Shown here piece by piece: positions 9,347-17,855 of a DNA stretch of 48,690 bases. The position numbers were made by a program, and so were the translations under genes. The notes under the pieces were generated by a model that was not told where the DNA came from, searched no databases, and was given only the letters and a program-made list of their open reading frames with translations. The stretch's first letter is position 1; the number at the start of each line of letters is the position of its first letter. The DNA comes from CAYYFX01 sp964571855 (lineage in GTDB: Bacteria; ARS69): positions 1 to 48,690 of the forward strand of contig CAZNDO010000027.1 in the NCBI GenBank assembly GCA_964571855.1, written 5' to 3'.

Positions 9347-10062
9347 GGACGCCTCCCGGCCAGCTCCATGAGCCGCAGCCTCAGGATCATCACGTACCCG
9401 TCCAGCAGCAGCCGGAGCGACAGCTTCGAGTCCCCGGCCTTGCGGTCCACGAACGTCAGCGGGACCTCCACGATGCGCGCGCCCGCGCGGTGGGCGCGGA
9501 ACAGCACCTCCTGGACGATGGACGGACCGCGGCTGGTCAGCGTGGCCGGGCGCACCGCCTCCAGGGCGGCGCGCCGGAACGCGCGGTACCCGGAGTTGCA
9601 GTCCCCGATCGGGACCCCGAGCACGAGGCGGATGTACGCGTTCGCGAGGACGGTGATGATGCGGCGGACGAAGCTCCGGTCCGCGTCCGAGCCGCCGGCC
9701 ACGAAACGCGACGCCAGCACCACGTCCGCGCCCCCCGCCAGCGCGCCCAGCATGCCGGGCAGGAGCGCGGGATCATGGGAGAAGTCCGCATCCATCTCGA
9801 CCACGGCCTCCGCTCCCAGGGCCAGCGCGGCCAGGTACCCGTCCCGACCGGCCAGCCCCCGTCCCTTCGGGGGATCCCGGTGGAGCACGCGCACCCTCGC
9901 ATCCGCCGCCGCCAGCCGGTCCGCGATCGCCCCGGTGCCGTCGGGCGACCGGTCGTCCACGACCAGGATGTCCGCGTCGGGCGCCACGCCCCGCAGCTCG
10001 CGCACCAGACGCTCGAGGTTCTCGGCCTCGTTGTAGGTCGGGACGAAGACGACGGTCCGCAC
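9343..10062 (-). CDS. Polyprenol monophosphomannose synthase-like GT2
   Basis: The 239-residue family 2 glycosyltransferase resembles DPM1 / polyprenol-phosphate mannosyltransferases, which transfer a hexose from a nucleotide sugar to polyprenyl phosphate at the cytosolic membrane face. Motifs are VFVPTYNEAENLERL at the N-terminus, VDDRSPDGTG, the metal-binding MDADFSHDP, and SGYRAFRR in the acceptor region. There are no obvious C-terminal TM helices, as in the soluble single-domain members. The start is GTG at 10062 with GAGGAG three bases upstream, which is short spacing. It overlaps the next gene by 4 bases. The sugar (mannose or glucose) cannot be told from sequence. Confidence 0.88.
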   Translation of the reverse strand: MRTVVFVPTYNEAENLERLVRELRGVAPDADILVVDDRSPDGTGAIADRLAAADARVRVLHRDPPKGRGLAGRDGYLAALALGAEAVVEMDADFSHDPALLPGMLGALAGGADVVLASRFVAGGSDADRSFVRRIITVLANAYIRLVLGVPIGDCNSGYRAFRRAALEAVRPATLTSRGPSIVQEVLFRAHRAGARIVEVPLTFVDRKAGDSKLSLRLLLDGYVMILRLRLMELAGRRP

Positions 10063-10146
10063 GCGCTCCTCGAACGATGTCCCGGATTCTGCGGCAAACC
10101 GGGCGGGGAGAGAACCGCGAAAACGCGGCGGTCGCCCGGAAACGAT

Positions 10147-10179
10147 GCGGGGGCCGCCGGACGGACCGGCGACCCCCGC
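10147..10179 (-). terminator. Strong hairpin downstream of the UxxC gene
   Basis: A 14-bp stem (one G-T pair) with a 5-base loop starts 24 bases after the TAG of the 10203-12236 gene. The bases after it on the minus strand (ATCGTTTCC) are only slightly T-rich. It likely ends the 17723-10203 transcription unit. Confidence 0.6.
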
Positions 10180-10202
10180 GGGACTTCCGCCCGGGATCCG
10201 GG

Positions 10203-12236
10203 CTACTTCACGCGGACCATCTCGCGGCTGACCGTCTCCCCGCCGGCGGAGAGCCGGACGAGGTACACGCCGCTGGCCACGCGCGAACCGTCGCGATCAC
10301 GCCCGTCCCACTCGACGGCGTGCGCGCCGGCCGGCAGCGGCCGATCCACCAGGTCCGCCACCTTGCGCCCGGCCACGTCGTACACGACCAGGCTCACCGG
10401 GCCCGCGTTCGGCACCGCGAAGCGGACGGTGGTCCGCGACGCGAACGGGTTCGGCGCGTTGGGCGAGAGCTCCAGCCGCCCGGCCGCCGCCGTCGCCGGC
10501 GGGTTCACGTCCGTGATCGTGGACGGCGCGAGCCAATCCAGCACGCGCTCCGTGAGCAGCGCCGCGTCCGGGGCCGAGAGACCCTCGAACGGGGCCGTCA
10601 TGAAGACGGTGCGGAAGACGCCCGAGTCGTACCGCACGGCCACGTTGTTCGCGCCGGAGGTGAGCCAGGCGAACGCGCCCGACCCCGGCGTGACCGCGTC
10701 CGCGTTGTTGGCGAACGGCGGCGTGAGCGTGAACGACAACCCGTCCCCGATGGGATCCAGCGGCACGCCCACCACCGTGGGCGCCCCCACGTTCGACGTG
10801 AACGCGGACACCTTGAGGAAGTTCGTGGTGAACGTGTTGAGCCCCCGGTGGTTGAGGTACCCCTGGCTGGTCAGGAAGAACGTCCCCCCGCCGTTCAGGT
10901 ACGCCTCGATCTCCGCCTGGGGATTCGCGCCGATCGTCTGCGTGGCCAGCTCGCCGGTGTTCCAGATGACCACGTCGTAGTCGTCCATGAACGTGGCCGG
11001 CGGGTTGCCGTCGACATCAACGGTCAGCGGCACGGCGAAGTACCCGGCCCCGGTGATCGCCGCGTCGAACTGGACCTCCGAGGAGGCGCCGGTGTCGTCA
11101 TCGACGAACAGGATCGACGGACGCTGGTTGAATACGTGGTAGGTGTGCACCGTGCCCACCGCCCCGGAGGTGTTGCTCGCCGGCCGCGCGTCCAGGTGAA
11201 CGGTGCCCAATCCGGGGCTGCCGTCCGGGATCACACGCACGATCAGCGCCTCGGTCTGCGCGTCCGTCATGGCGGGGATCGTGACGCCGGTCGGATAGAC
11301 CGTGGCGTTCCACACGAGCTCCGCATCCCAGCCCACCGGCAGCGACGACTTGTCCAGCGTGAGGATCACGTCGTCATCGAGCGCTCCGGTGTACGCGAGC
11401 TCCACGTCCAGCTCGCCGGGGGCCCCGTTGGTGGTGGCGACGGCACCATCAAGGTCGTTCAGGGCACAGTCGAACTGCCTCCGTGCATACGCCGCCTGCA
11501 GCACGGGCTTGTTGGGGGCAGTCCCGGTATTCCGCTGTACCCACGCGACGACGTGGAGGTTGTCGACATCCCACGCCGGGTTGAGGCTGAACACCTGGGT
11601 GACCTGCTGCGTCTCGCCCGAGTTCGAGATCGTGAACGGCTTCTCGGTGATCATCATCCGGCCGATGTGCTGCCAGAGGGAGAACCCGGTCCGGGGCTCG
11701 CAGCAGAGCGTGATGTTGTCCTCGTAGAGCGCGGCCCGGATCCGACAGCTGTCGGGTGTGGCGATCGTGTCACCCGCCGCCACCTCGGCGTCGATGATGA
11801 GCGATCCCATCCCGGTGACCGAGTTGAGATCATAGCTGGCCGAGAGGATGGTCTTCGACGTCGTGGCGGCGTGTGCCGCCATGATCGGGCTGTACGTGTT
11901 GTACGCCGAGACCGAGTCCCCGGCGCCCAGGACGTCATCCGCACCGTCGAAGAAGACGTCGGGCGTGGCGGTCACGCCGTAGTAGCCGGCGCGCGCGGCG
12001 CCGGAGCCGTTGGCCAGTCCGCCCGACGTGTGCCAGTCGATCCGGACGAGCTGATCGTGACTGGGGTAGTCCAGGTTCACGTTCCGCAGGGCCGCACGGG
12101 CCCAGGGGCAGAACGATCAAGTCTGGAACCCGAACTCCTCCACGAACACGGTGCGGGGCACCGTGGCCTCCGCCACGGTCGCGAAGACCGCCGCGCCGAG
12201 AGCGAACAGGGCGGGGATCAGGGATCTCAGGCGCAC
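10203..12236 (-). CDS. Putative selenoprotein: exported UxxC thioredoxin-fold protein with FlgD-type C-terminal domain
   Basis: Read with the TGA at 12117-12119 as selenocysteine, this is a 677-residue secreted protein. The GTG at 12236 has GAAGGAG six bases upstream. Residues 1-24 are a signal peptide ending AEA. Next comes EEFGFQT-U40-SFC43-P, matching the EMFTYVICPNCP segment of the lipoprotein at 13218-14435, so U40 replaces the first Cys of CxxC. The thioredoxin cis-Pro segment is TATPDVFFDG (P92). A middle domain begins SILFVDDDTG, and a FlgD/type IX-like tail ends the protein (SPNAPNPF, VYDVAGRKV, GVYLVRL). TGA serves as the normal stop elsewhere in the window, so the whole code is not reassigned. 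Alternatives are a nonsense mutation, a sequence error, or a shorter protein starting at GTG 12080, which would lack the signal peptide and half the fold. Confidence 0.75.
12081..12119 (-). promoter_or_regulatory. Candidate bacterial SECIS element
   Basis: Counting the U of UGA as 1, bases 6-12 pair with 33-39 (7 bp, one G-U) and bases 17-21 pair with 27-31 (5 bp). Bases 22-26 form the apical loop CGUGC, with G at 23 and U at 24, and an unpaired U at 16 lies just below the upper stem. In the E. coli fdhF element the loop GU lies at the same distance from UGA, with a bulged U below. The fold was drawn by eye; GC-rich coding DNA forms hairpins easily. Confidence 0.6.
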
Positions 12237-12299
12237 GGGATTCTCCTTCAGATTGCCCGGATGGCCGGGGCAGGGGTCACGGAACGGGATCGCGCGAAC

Positions 12300-13049
12300 T
12301 CACCTCAAGAGCACGAGCCTTCGGGACAGGGATCCGCGGGGCGTCTCCAAACGGTAGAAGTACGTCCCGGAGGACGCGGTCCTGCCGCCGGCCAGGGTGC
12401 CATCCCACTCCACGGAGTGCGCTCCCGACGGGAGCGATCCGTCGACGAGCGTGGCGACCTGCCGGCCCATCACGTCGTAGAGGCGCAGGGACACGTGGTC
12501 CCGCTGCGGCAGCACGAATCCGATCCTCGCCGACTCGCGCACGGGGTTCGGGTAGCTCGGGCTGAGCTGGATCTGCGTGGCGGCCACCGGCACGGATCCG
12601 ACGCCGACCGCGCTCGTCCCGGCGTAGAGCCGCACGTGGAACAGTACCGACTGCGACGGATCCCCGACGGAAGTCACCCGGAAATCCGCTTCGGCGAATC
12701 CGTCGAAGAACGGCACGATGTTCACGCCGACGCTGTCCGCCGTCGTCGCCTCGAGCCGGATCCGTGCGCTCACCGGGTAGCAGATCTGACGCAGACAGAC
12801 CTGCGGGAACCACCCCGGCTCCGTCAGGTTCTCGATCGCGAGATCGAAGCTGTCCGCGACGGCCGCTTCGTTCGTGAGCAGGTAGTAGAAGTAGGGCCCC
12901 TCGAAGTTGATCGTCGGCCAGCTCTGCGTGTCCGATCCGAGCGCGACGATCGAGAAGTCGAATGTCCCGGCGGTCGACGGGGCCGGACCGCTCGCGAGCA
13001 GGCAGGTCAAGGTCGCCGACAGGAGCGCCGGCACGGTGCGGAAACTCAT
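12300..13049 (-). CDS. Small secreted protein with FlgD/type IX-like C-terminal domain
   Basis: This 249-residue protein has a signal peptide (residues 1-27) and a central beta domain of unknown type containing CLRQIC. Its C-terminal domain follows the FlgD/type IX pattern (SPSYPNPV, LYDVMGRQV, DGSLPSGAHSVEWDG, SGTYFYRLET). In FCB-group bacteria such tails direct transport across the outer membrane and surface anchoring. It has its own promoter-like extended -10 at 13082-13090 and lies 63 bases before the UxxC gene on the same strand, so the two may share a transcript. No function beyond secretion can be read. Confidence 0.75.
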   Translation of the reverse strand: MSFRTVPALLSATLTCLLASGPAPSTAGTFDFSIVALGSDTQSWPTINFEGPYFYYLLTNEAAVADSFDLAIENLTEPGWFPQVCLRQICYPVSARIRLEATTADSVGVNIVPFFDGFAEADFRVTSVGDPSQSVLFHVRLYAGTSAVGVGSVPVAATQIQLSPSYPNPVRESARIGFVLPQRDHVSLRLYDVMGRQVATLVDGSLPSGAHSVEWDGTLAGGRTASSGTYFYRLETPRGSLSRRLVLLR

Positions 13050-13081
13050 GCGGACCCCCGATGATCAGAGGAATCGGGGGA

Positions 13082-13090
13082 AATATACCA
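13082..13090 (-). promoter_or_regulatory. Extended -10 promoter before 13049 gene
   Basis: On the minus strand TGG-TATATT is an extended -10 element, in a local AT-rich patch that is rare in this window. The -35 region (TCGATT, 17 bases upstream) is poor, as is usual for extended -10 promoters. The predicted leader is about 25-30 bases. Confidence 0.5.
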
Positions 13091-13200
13091 TGGCGACCCG
13101 GCCGAATCGACTCCCCGGAACCCCGGGAGCGGTTCGACCCTGACCCACCGAAACCGGGGCTGGCATCCCGCCCGACGCCATCCGGATCGAAGGAGCGGCG

Positions 13201-13218
13201 GCCGGGGCTTCCCCCGGC
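13201..13218 (-). terminator. Hairpin at the 3' end of the PEGA lipoprotein gene
   Basis: A 7-bp GC stem with a GAAG loop directly follows the TAG and shares its last base. There is no T-run. It may separate the upstream redox genes from the 13049 promoter. Confidence 0.35.
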
Positions 13219-14435
13219 TAGTCCAGCGAGGCGACGGCCAGGATCTCGCGGGTGGCATCCGACTGCACGAACGCCACGACGTCCAATGCGTCCAGGGACC
13301 AGGCGGCGTTCACGGGCAACGAGACCGGCTGGACCCATACCTCGCCGGCGGCCGGCACGACAACCGCCTGGTCGGAGAACTCCCGGACGACGAACCCGAA
13401 GGCCGGCTGGTTGCCGGGCGCGACCACGTCGTCCTCGAGGAGGGCGACGCGGAGGCGCAGGCTGGACGGCAGTGTGCCGCCCCGCCACCTCATCCGCACC
13501 GTCACGTCCGCGGAGGCCGTGCCGATGCTCCCGTCCACGACCAAGGCCACGGGGCAGTCGTTCCCGCATGCCGCCAGCTCAGCGGCCGCCCGGGCGTCGA
13601 ATTCCAGCAGCTCCGAGGGGTTGCTTCCGACGATGAGCGCGGGAGTGTCATTCGCTCCCCCCTGGAAGACCGTGGCCGGCCATCCCACGGACGGGCCCCC
13701 GGTGTAGTAATCCTCGCGGGCGGCCCACCGCGGGTCGTACAGCGGCAGCCCGGCCCAGGTGTGGTACTCCAGTACGAAGACCTGCCGTGGCGCCGCCTCG
13801 TGCATGGCGTCCAGGTGCTCCGCCGCCGGCGGGCAGTTGGGGCAGATGACGTAGGTGAACATCTCCGCCAGCACCGCCCGCGGCGGCCCGAGCTCCACGG
13901 CGGTGTCCACCGTGTCCGCCACGGCCACGTCCGCGGTCACCGGATCGCTGTCCGCGAACCCGGCCTTCCGCACCCGGAACTGCACCGGCCCCGGCGGCAG
14001 CCCCGGCACGATGCCCGGCGTGGTCACTCCGGTGGGCGCGAATCCCGCGCCGATGTCCGCGAGGATCTCCCCGCCGGCGACCTCCGTCAGCCGCAGCTCG
14101 TCCGTCGCGGTCACGCGCACCGCGCCCGCGGTGCCCAGCGTCAGCGTGAAGTCCGCCCGCGCCGTCTTCGCCGGCTCCACGCGGACGATCCGCTCCGCGG
14201 GATCCACGTCGTACCCCGCGCGCCGCACGGTCACCGTGTGCTCGCCGGCATCCAGCGGGCCGACGGTGGCGGCGACCCCGCGGGATTCCCCGTCCACGAT
14301 GACCTCGGCCCCGGGCACGCCGCCCGTGCCCACCGCGACGAAGCCCTGCGTGGGGTCCGGGGTCTCGTCGAAGCATCCGGGCGCCGCGAGGAGCAGCGCC
14401 GCCGCGGCCAGCGCGGCTAGAAGCGACCGATCCAC
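13218..14435 (-). CDS. Lipoprotein with PEGA domain and CPNC thioredoxin-like (Omp28-type) domain
   Basis: The 405-residue lipoprotein starts at GTG 14435 with GAAGG just upstream. The signal peptide ends LLLAAPGC, a weak lipobox. A PEGA domain at about residues 35-90 (GAEVIVDGE to the AGYDV repeat) is a small beta fold common on bacterial surfaces. An Omp28-like thioredoxin fold follows, with EMFTYVICPNCP as active site and SVGWPATVFQGG as the cis-Pro strand. The start overlaps the end of the upstream beta-barrel gene by 19 bases. It is probably an envelope thiol:disulfide protein. Comparing it with the 10203-12236 protein shows that the latter's TGA sits on the first Cys of this motif. Confidence 0.8.
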   Translation of the reverse strand: MDRSLLAALAAAALLLAAPGCFDETPDPTQGFVAVGTGGVPGAEVIVDGESRGVAATVGPLDAGEHTVTVRRAGYDVDPAERIVRVEPAKTARADFTLTLGTAGAVRVTATDELRLTEVAGGEILADIGAGFAPTGVTTPGIVPGLPPGPVQFRVRKAGFADSDPVTADVAVADTVDTAVELGPPRAVLAEMFTYVICPNCPPAAEHLDAMHEAAPRQVFVLEYHTWAGLPLYDPRWAAREDYYTGGPSVGWPATVFQGGANDTPALIVGSNPSELLEFDARAAAELAACGNDCPVALVVDGSIGTASADVTVRMRWRGGTLPSSLRLRVALLEDDVVAPGNQPAFGFVVREFSDQAVVVPAAGEVWVQPVSLPVNAAWSLDALDVVAFVQSDATREILAVASLD

Positions 14436-15946
14436 TTGACCTTCAGCCCCTCGAACTCGGGTTCGAAGAAGCACACGCCGCCGGTGCACTTCCAGCCCCC
14501 GCGCTCCGATCCGTAGGACACTACTACGTCGTGCCCGCTCGCCACGGCGACCTCCGCCAGCACGTTGAGCCACTCGTCCCGCTCCTCGGTGGTGTCCTCC
14601 GTGGTGTCCTCGCCGGTCACCGTGAGGTTCAGCCACGGCGACCTCCCCCAGGACACGGACACGATCCGCTCGCGGAACCGGTCCGGGAAGCGGAACGCGG
14701 ACGTGGCGTCGTCCGATGCCTTCGCCTCCGTCCACTCCACCGCGACGCCGATGCTGTTCACGTCGTCGATCTCCGTCACGATCTCCGCGAGCCCCGAGAT
14801 CCGCTCCTCCTTCGCGGTGCCGATCTCCAGCTCGCTCTCCGCGGCCGCCGCCGTGACGAACACGCGCTCGCGCCACGTGGTCTTCGCCTCGGCGTACCGC
14901 TCGGTGAAGTTGTCCGGACCCTCGTCCTCGTCCAGCTCCGCCCAGCTCCCGAGCACCGACGTGAACGTCCCCGGCGCCCAGTCCAGCTGCAGCAGGGTGC
15001 CGTTCACGTCGTCGTCGGGGATGTCCGCGAGCACCTCGCCGTTCACGCGGTTCAACGCGGTCCACGGCTGCTGCCGCAGTGTCGTGGGCGGGTCGTGGAA
15101 CTCGTGCTCGAAGCGGAAGAAGTCCCGGTATTCCGCCGAGGCCGTCACGCCCGCCACGGTCATGTGCCCGGCCGCGAACGCGCCGCGGCCCGGCTTGCCC
15201 AGCGCTCCCACGCCGTCCTTCCCGGGGAACTTCCGCTCCACCCACTCCCCGTACACGCCGGCCGGTCCCGCCGTGACATCCAGGAGCGCCCCCGCGTGCT
15301 GCTCCCGGGGGCGGATGTCCGTGTTGGCGTCGGCGCCCCACGCCTCCACGAAGCTGGCGCCCGCCCGCACCCTCGCCGGCGTCCCGCCCAGCACGACCGG
15401 CGTGGACTCCACGAACAGCCCGCGGAACCGGTTCCCCTCGTGGCTGCCGAGCACCGCCGAGGCCGTCCCGCGGTCGTCCTCGTACTGGGTGCGCACGCCT
15501 TCCAGGCGCGTGTCGAAGTTCAGCTCCTCGTCCTCGAACACGCTGAGCGCGAGCCCGCGCCCGAAGACGTGCGAGACGTCGCCGCCCTGCACGCGGAAGC
15601 GGTCCGTGCGCGCGGTGAACAGGCGCCGCGTCACCTTCGTCTCGTCGATCCGCTGCTCCGCGGTGACCGCGTCGTCGCCCTCGCCGTAGGGATCGTACAC
15701 GGTGGCGTTCGAGAGCTGCAGCGACTCCAGGCGGACCCACGCGGAGAAGATGCCGTGGTAGCCGGAGACCTCGAGGCGGCTCCGGAACGCGTCCTCCCGG
15801 ACGCCGTCATCCTGGTGCAGGCGGCGGTACTCCAGCTTCTCCGTGGCGTCGAAGCGGATGGGCTCCGCGTCCTGCGCGGGTGCGCCCGTCGCGAGCGCGA
15901 GCACGAGCGCGGCGCTTGCCGCCGCGGGGGCCGGCCGGCCGATCAC
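14417..15946 (-). CDS. Putative outer-membrane beta-barrel protein (DUF6029-like)
   Basis: This 509-residue protein starts at GTG 15946, overlapping the TlpA gene stop as GTGA. It has a short signal peptide (ASAALVLALATGAPAQ). The rest is an alternating polar/hydrophobic beta pattern rich in aromatic residues, ending KVKWIGRF with a terminal Phe, the typical end of outer-membrane barrels. Features such as DRFRVQGGDVSHVFGRGLALSV resemble DUF6029 proteins of Bacteroidota, which often neighbour TlpA and Omp28-like genes. One Cys pair (KCTGGVCF) lies near the C-terminus. Barrel topology is inferred; no substrate can be named. Confidence 0.65.
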   Translation of the reverse strand: MIGRPAPAAASAALVLALATGAPAQDAEPIRFDATEKLEYRRLHQDDGVREDAFRSRLEVSGYHGIFSAWVRLESLQLSNATVYDPYGEGDDAVTAEQRIDETKVTRRLFTARTDRFRVQGGDVSHVFGRGLALSVFEDEELNFDTRLEGVRTQYEDDRGTASAVLGSHEGNRFRGLFVESTPVVLGGTPARVRAGASFVEAWGADANTDIRPREQHAGALLDVTAGPAGVYGEWVERKFPGKDGVGALGKPGRGAFAAGHMTVAGVTASAEYRDFFRFEHEFHDPPTTLRQQPWTALNRVNGEVLADIPDDDVNGTLLQLDWAPGTFTSVLGSWAELDEDEGPDNFTERYAEAKTTWRERVFVTAAAAESELEIGTAKEERISGLAEIVTEIDDVNSIGVAVEWTEAKASDDATSAFRFPDRFRERIVSVSWGRSPWLNLTVTGEDTTEDTTEERDEWLNVLAEVAVASGHDVVVSYGSERGGWKCTGGVCFFEPEFEGLKVKWIGRF

Positions 15947-16521
15947 CCGGCGCTGTCCTCCGCGGCCGCCTCCTCGGCGGCGGCATCCGCGTCGGCGCCG
16001 CCCGGCGCGTCGCCCAGCAGCTCCGCCACGACGCGCTCCAGCTCGTTCTCGTCGCCGGGGCGGTACCCGGTGTGCTGGTAGCGGATGTTCCCCTCCGCGT
16101 CGAGCACCACCACGTACGGGATGGACCCCTTCCCCTGCAGCTTGCGGAACGCCTCCTGCTCGGGGTCCAGCAGCACGGTGAAGCCGTACTTGTGCGTGTC
16201 GATGTACTTCTTCACCTGGCTCTGGGACTTCGGCGAATCGATCGTGACCGCGAGCACCTGCACGCCGCGATCCGCGTACTTCTCGCGGATGCGGTCCACG
16301 TACGGCAGTTCCTTCAGGCACGGCTTGCACCAGGTGGCCCAGAAGTCCACCACCACGGGTCCCTTCCCCAGGAGGTCCTTGAGCGAGACCTTCTCGCCGG
16401 CGAGGTTCGCCACGCGGAAGTCCGGGGCCTTGGTCCGGGCGCCCTCGGCGCGCGGTTCGGAGGGAACGAGGATCCCCAGGGCGGCGAGACCCAGGGCGAA
16501 CGGGGCGAGGCGTCGGATCAT
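15943..16521 (-). CDS. TlpA-family thiol:disulfide oxidoreductase
   Basis: The 192-residue exported thioredoxin has a signal peptide at residues 1-25, the active site WCKPC at 64-68, and the cis-Pro strand GSIPYVVVLD. The inserted strand and helix of the TlpA/ResA group are present (LLDPEQEAFRKLQGK). It should reduce or exchange disulfides in the periplasm. The tail after about residue 170 is an Ala/Glu/Asp-rich extension without obvious structure. ATG at 16521 is preceded by GGAGGAG. It is followed by the barrel gene (GTGA overlap) and the CxxC lipoprotein, so it is the natural electron donor or acceptor for the downstream CxxC and UxxC proteins. That partnership is inference. Confidence 0.92.
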   Translation of the reverse strand: MIRRLAPFALGLAALGILVPSEPRAEGARTKAPDFRVANLAGEKVSLKDLLGKGPVVVDFWATWCKPCLKELPYVDRIREKYADRGVQVLAVTIDSPKSQSQVKKYIDTHKYGFTVLLDPEQEAFRKLQGKGSIPYVVVLDAEGNIRYQHTGYRPGDENELERVVAELLGDAPGGADADAAAEEAAAEDSAG

Positions 16522-16610
16522 CGGGGGCTCCTCCCGCGGGCGCGGCGCGATGGGTACCCGAGGATATGCCTGCCGGGCCCCGGCGGCCAGCCGTTCCGTC
16601 CGCGGACCGG

Positions 16611-17723
16611 CTAGGCGGCGCGCGCGGACAGCACGCGGCGCGCGGCCTCCAGCACGGCCGTCGCGGGGATGAGCTCCTGGCAGCTCGGGTGGATGTCGCA
16701 CGTGCGGCGGTAGCACGGGTGGCAGTCGATCGGGGTCACGATCTTCTCGCCCCGTCCGTAGAGCTCGATCTCCACGGCGCAGGTGGACCCGAAGAGCACG
16801 ATCACGGGCACCCGGGCCGCGATGGCGAGATGCATGCCCAGCGTGTCCCCGGTGACCACGAGGTCGCAGCACGCCACCAGCCCCGCGAAGTCCGCGAGCG
16901 AGTGCTCGCCCGTGGGCAGGGCGGCGCCGCCCGACGATCCGCGGATCGCGCGGTTGCGCTCCGCGTCCTCCGGACCGCCCAGCAGCACGACGCGCGCGCC
17001 GTCGCCGGCGAGCCCGCGGGCCAGCTCCGCGTACCCCTCGATCGTCCACGCCTTGTTCGCGAAGACGCCGCCGGCGCCCGTGTTCAGCCCCACGAGCGGC
17101 CCGCCGTGCTCCGGCACCCCGGCCCCGCGCAGGATGGCGCGGCCCGCGGGCGCGCGGTCCCGCACGGCCGGCACGTCGTACTCCTGCCGGCGCCAGGGCA
17201 GCCCGCAGACCTCGAAGATCACGTCCTGGTAGGTGCGCGCGTTCTCGAGGAACTTCAACCGATCCGACAGCCCGAGGTCGTACGCGTACGCCGCATCCGG
17301 GTGCAGCGGCACGAGCGAGCCGTTCCCGTCGCGGCCGAACCCGCGGCGTTCGACCGCGTGCACGCGCGTCGCGAGGGCGGTCGAGTACGGGTCCTTGTCC
17401 AGGGACAGGAGGAGATCGAAGCGCTCGGCGCCGAGTCGCTCGGAGGTCTCGTACCCCGGTGTCAGCAGCCGGTCGATGCGCGGGTTCCCGGCGAGCAGCG
17501 GCGCCGCGGCGGCCCCCGCCACCCAGGTCACGTGCGCCGGCCCGTCGGCGTGCAGCGCCTCCAGCGCGGGCGTGGTGCGCAGGACGTCGCCGAGCGCGCC
17601 GAGCTTCAGCACGAGGACGCGACGGCCCATCGGCGAGTACAGGTCGCAGCCGGCGCACTCCCGCTTGTGGATGCAGGGGCGCTCGCCCTCGAAGAAGCGG
17701 CAGTCCGTGTTCCAGCGTCTCAA
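16611..17723 (-). CDS. Family 9 glycosyltransferase (heptosyltransferase-like) with Cys-rich N-terminus
   Basis: This 370-residue enzyme is related to ADP-heptose:LPS heptosyltransferases. It shows VLVLKLGALGDVLRTTPAL at the start of the first Rossmann domain, GPLVGLNTGAGGVFANKAW in the second, and TGDTLGMHLAIA and LFGST near the donor site. Two Cys clusters stand out: C8, C17, C23 and C26 in an extra N-terminal segment, and CHPCYRRTC plus C near the C-terminus, which is common in GT9. The first cluster may bind zinc together with the second, which is speculation. The start is TTG at 17723 with GGAGGT seven bases upstream. It probably acts in lipopolysaccharide core or other surface glycan synthesis. 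Confidence 0.87.
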   Translation of the reverse strand: MRRWNTDCRFFEGERPCIHKRECAGCDLYSPMGRRVLVLKLGALGDVLRTTPALEALHADGPAHVTWVAGAAAAPLLAGNPRIDRLLTPGYETSERLGAERFDLLLSLDKDPYSTALATRVHAVERRGFGRDGNGSLVPLHPDAAYAYDLGLSDRLKFLENARTYQDVIFEVCGLPWRRQEYDVPAVRDRAPAGRAILRGAGVPEHGGPLVGLNTGAGGVFANKAWTIEGYAELARGLAGDGARVVLLGGPEDAERNRAIRGSSGGAALPTGEHSLADFAGLVACCDLVVTGDTLGMHLAIAARVPVIVLFGSTCAVEIELYGRGEKIVTPIDCHPCYRRTCDIHPSCQELIPATAVLEAARRVLSARAA

Positions 17724-17794
17724 GACCGGACCTCCGGGGCCTCCGCGCGGCCGGTGGATCCCTGCTCGCGATTACGGCGCGCGGTCGCCCCGGC

Positions 17795-17823
17795 TTGACG
17801 CTGGGCATTCGCGGAGCGAGAGT
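17795..17823 (+). promoter_or_regulatory. Weak sigma70-like promoter before the first metalloprotease
   Basis: TTGACG, 17 bases, then GAGAGT. The -35 is good and the -10 is poor. It lies 33 bases upstream of the ATG at 17856. Confidence 0.35.
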
Positions 17824-17855
17824 CTCGCCCGTCGCCGATTGCGTCCGGGGTGCCC

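Noticed and set aside
12117..12119. TGA as a simple nonsense mutation making a pseudogene
   Set aside because: Not excluded, but less likely: it hits the exact active-site codon, a hairpin follows, and no other damage is seen in more than 2 kb of frame.
12117..12119. Whole-genome reassignment of TGA
   Set aside because: TGA ends several genes in the window at natural boundaries (for example 1735-1737, 21776-21778 and 45156-45158).
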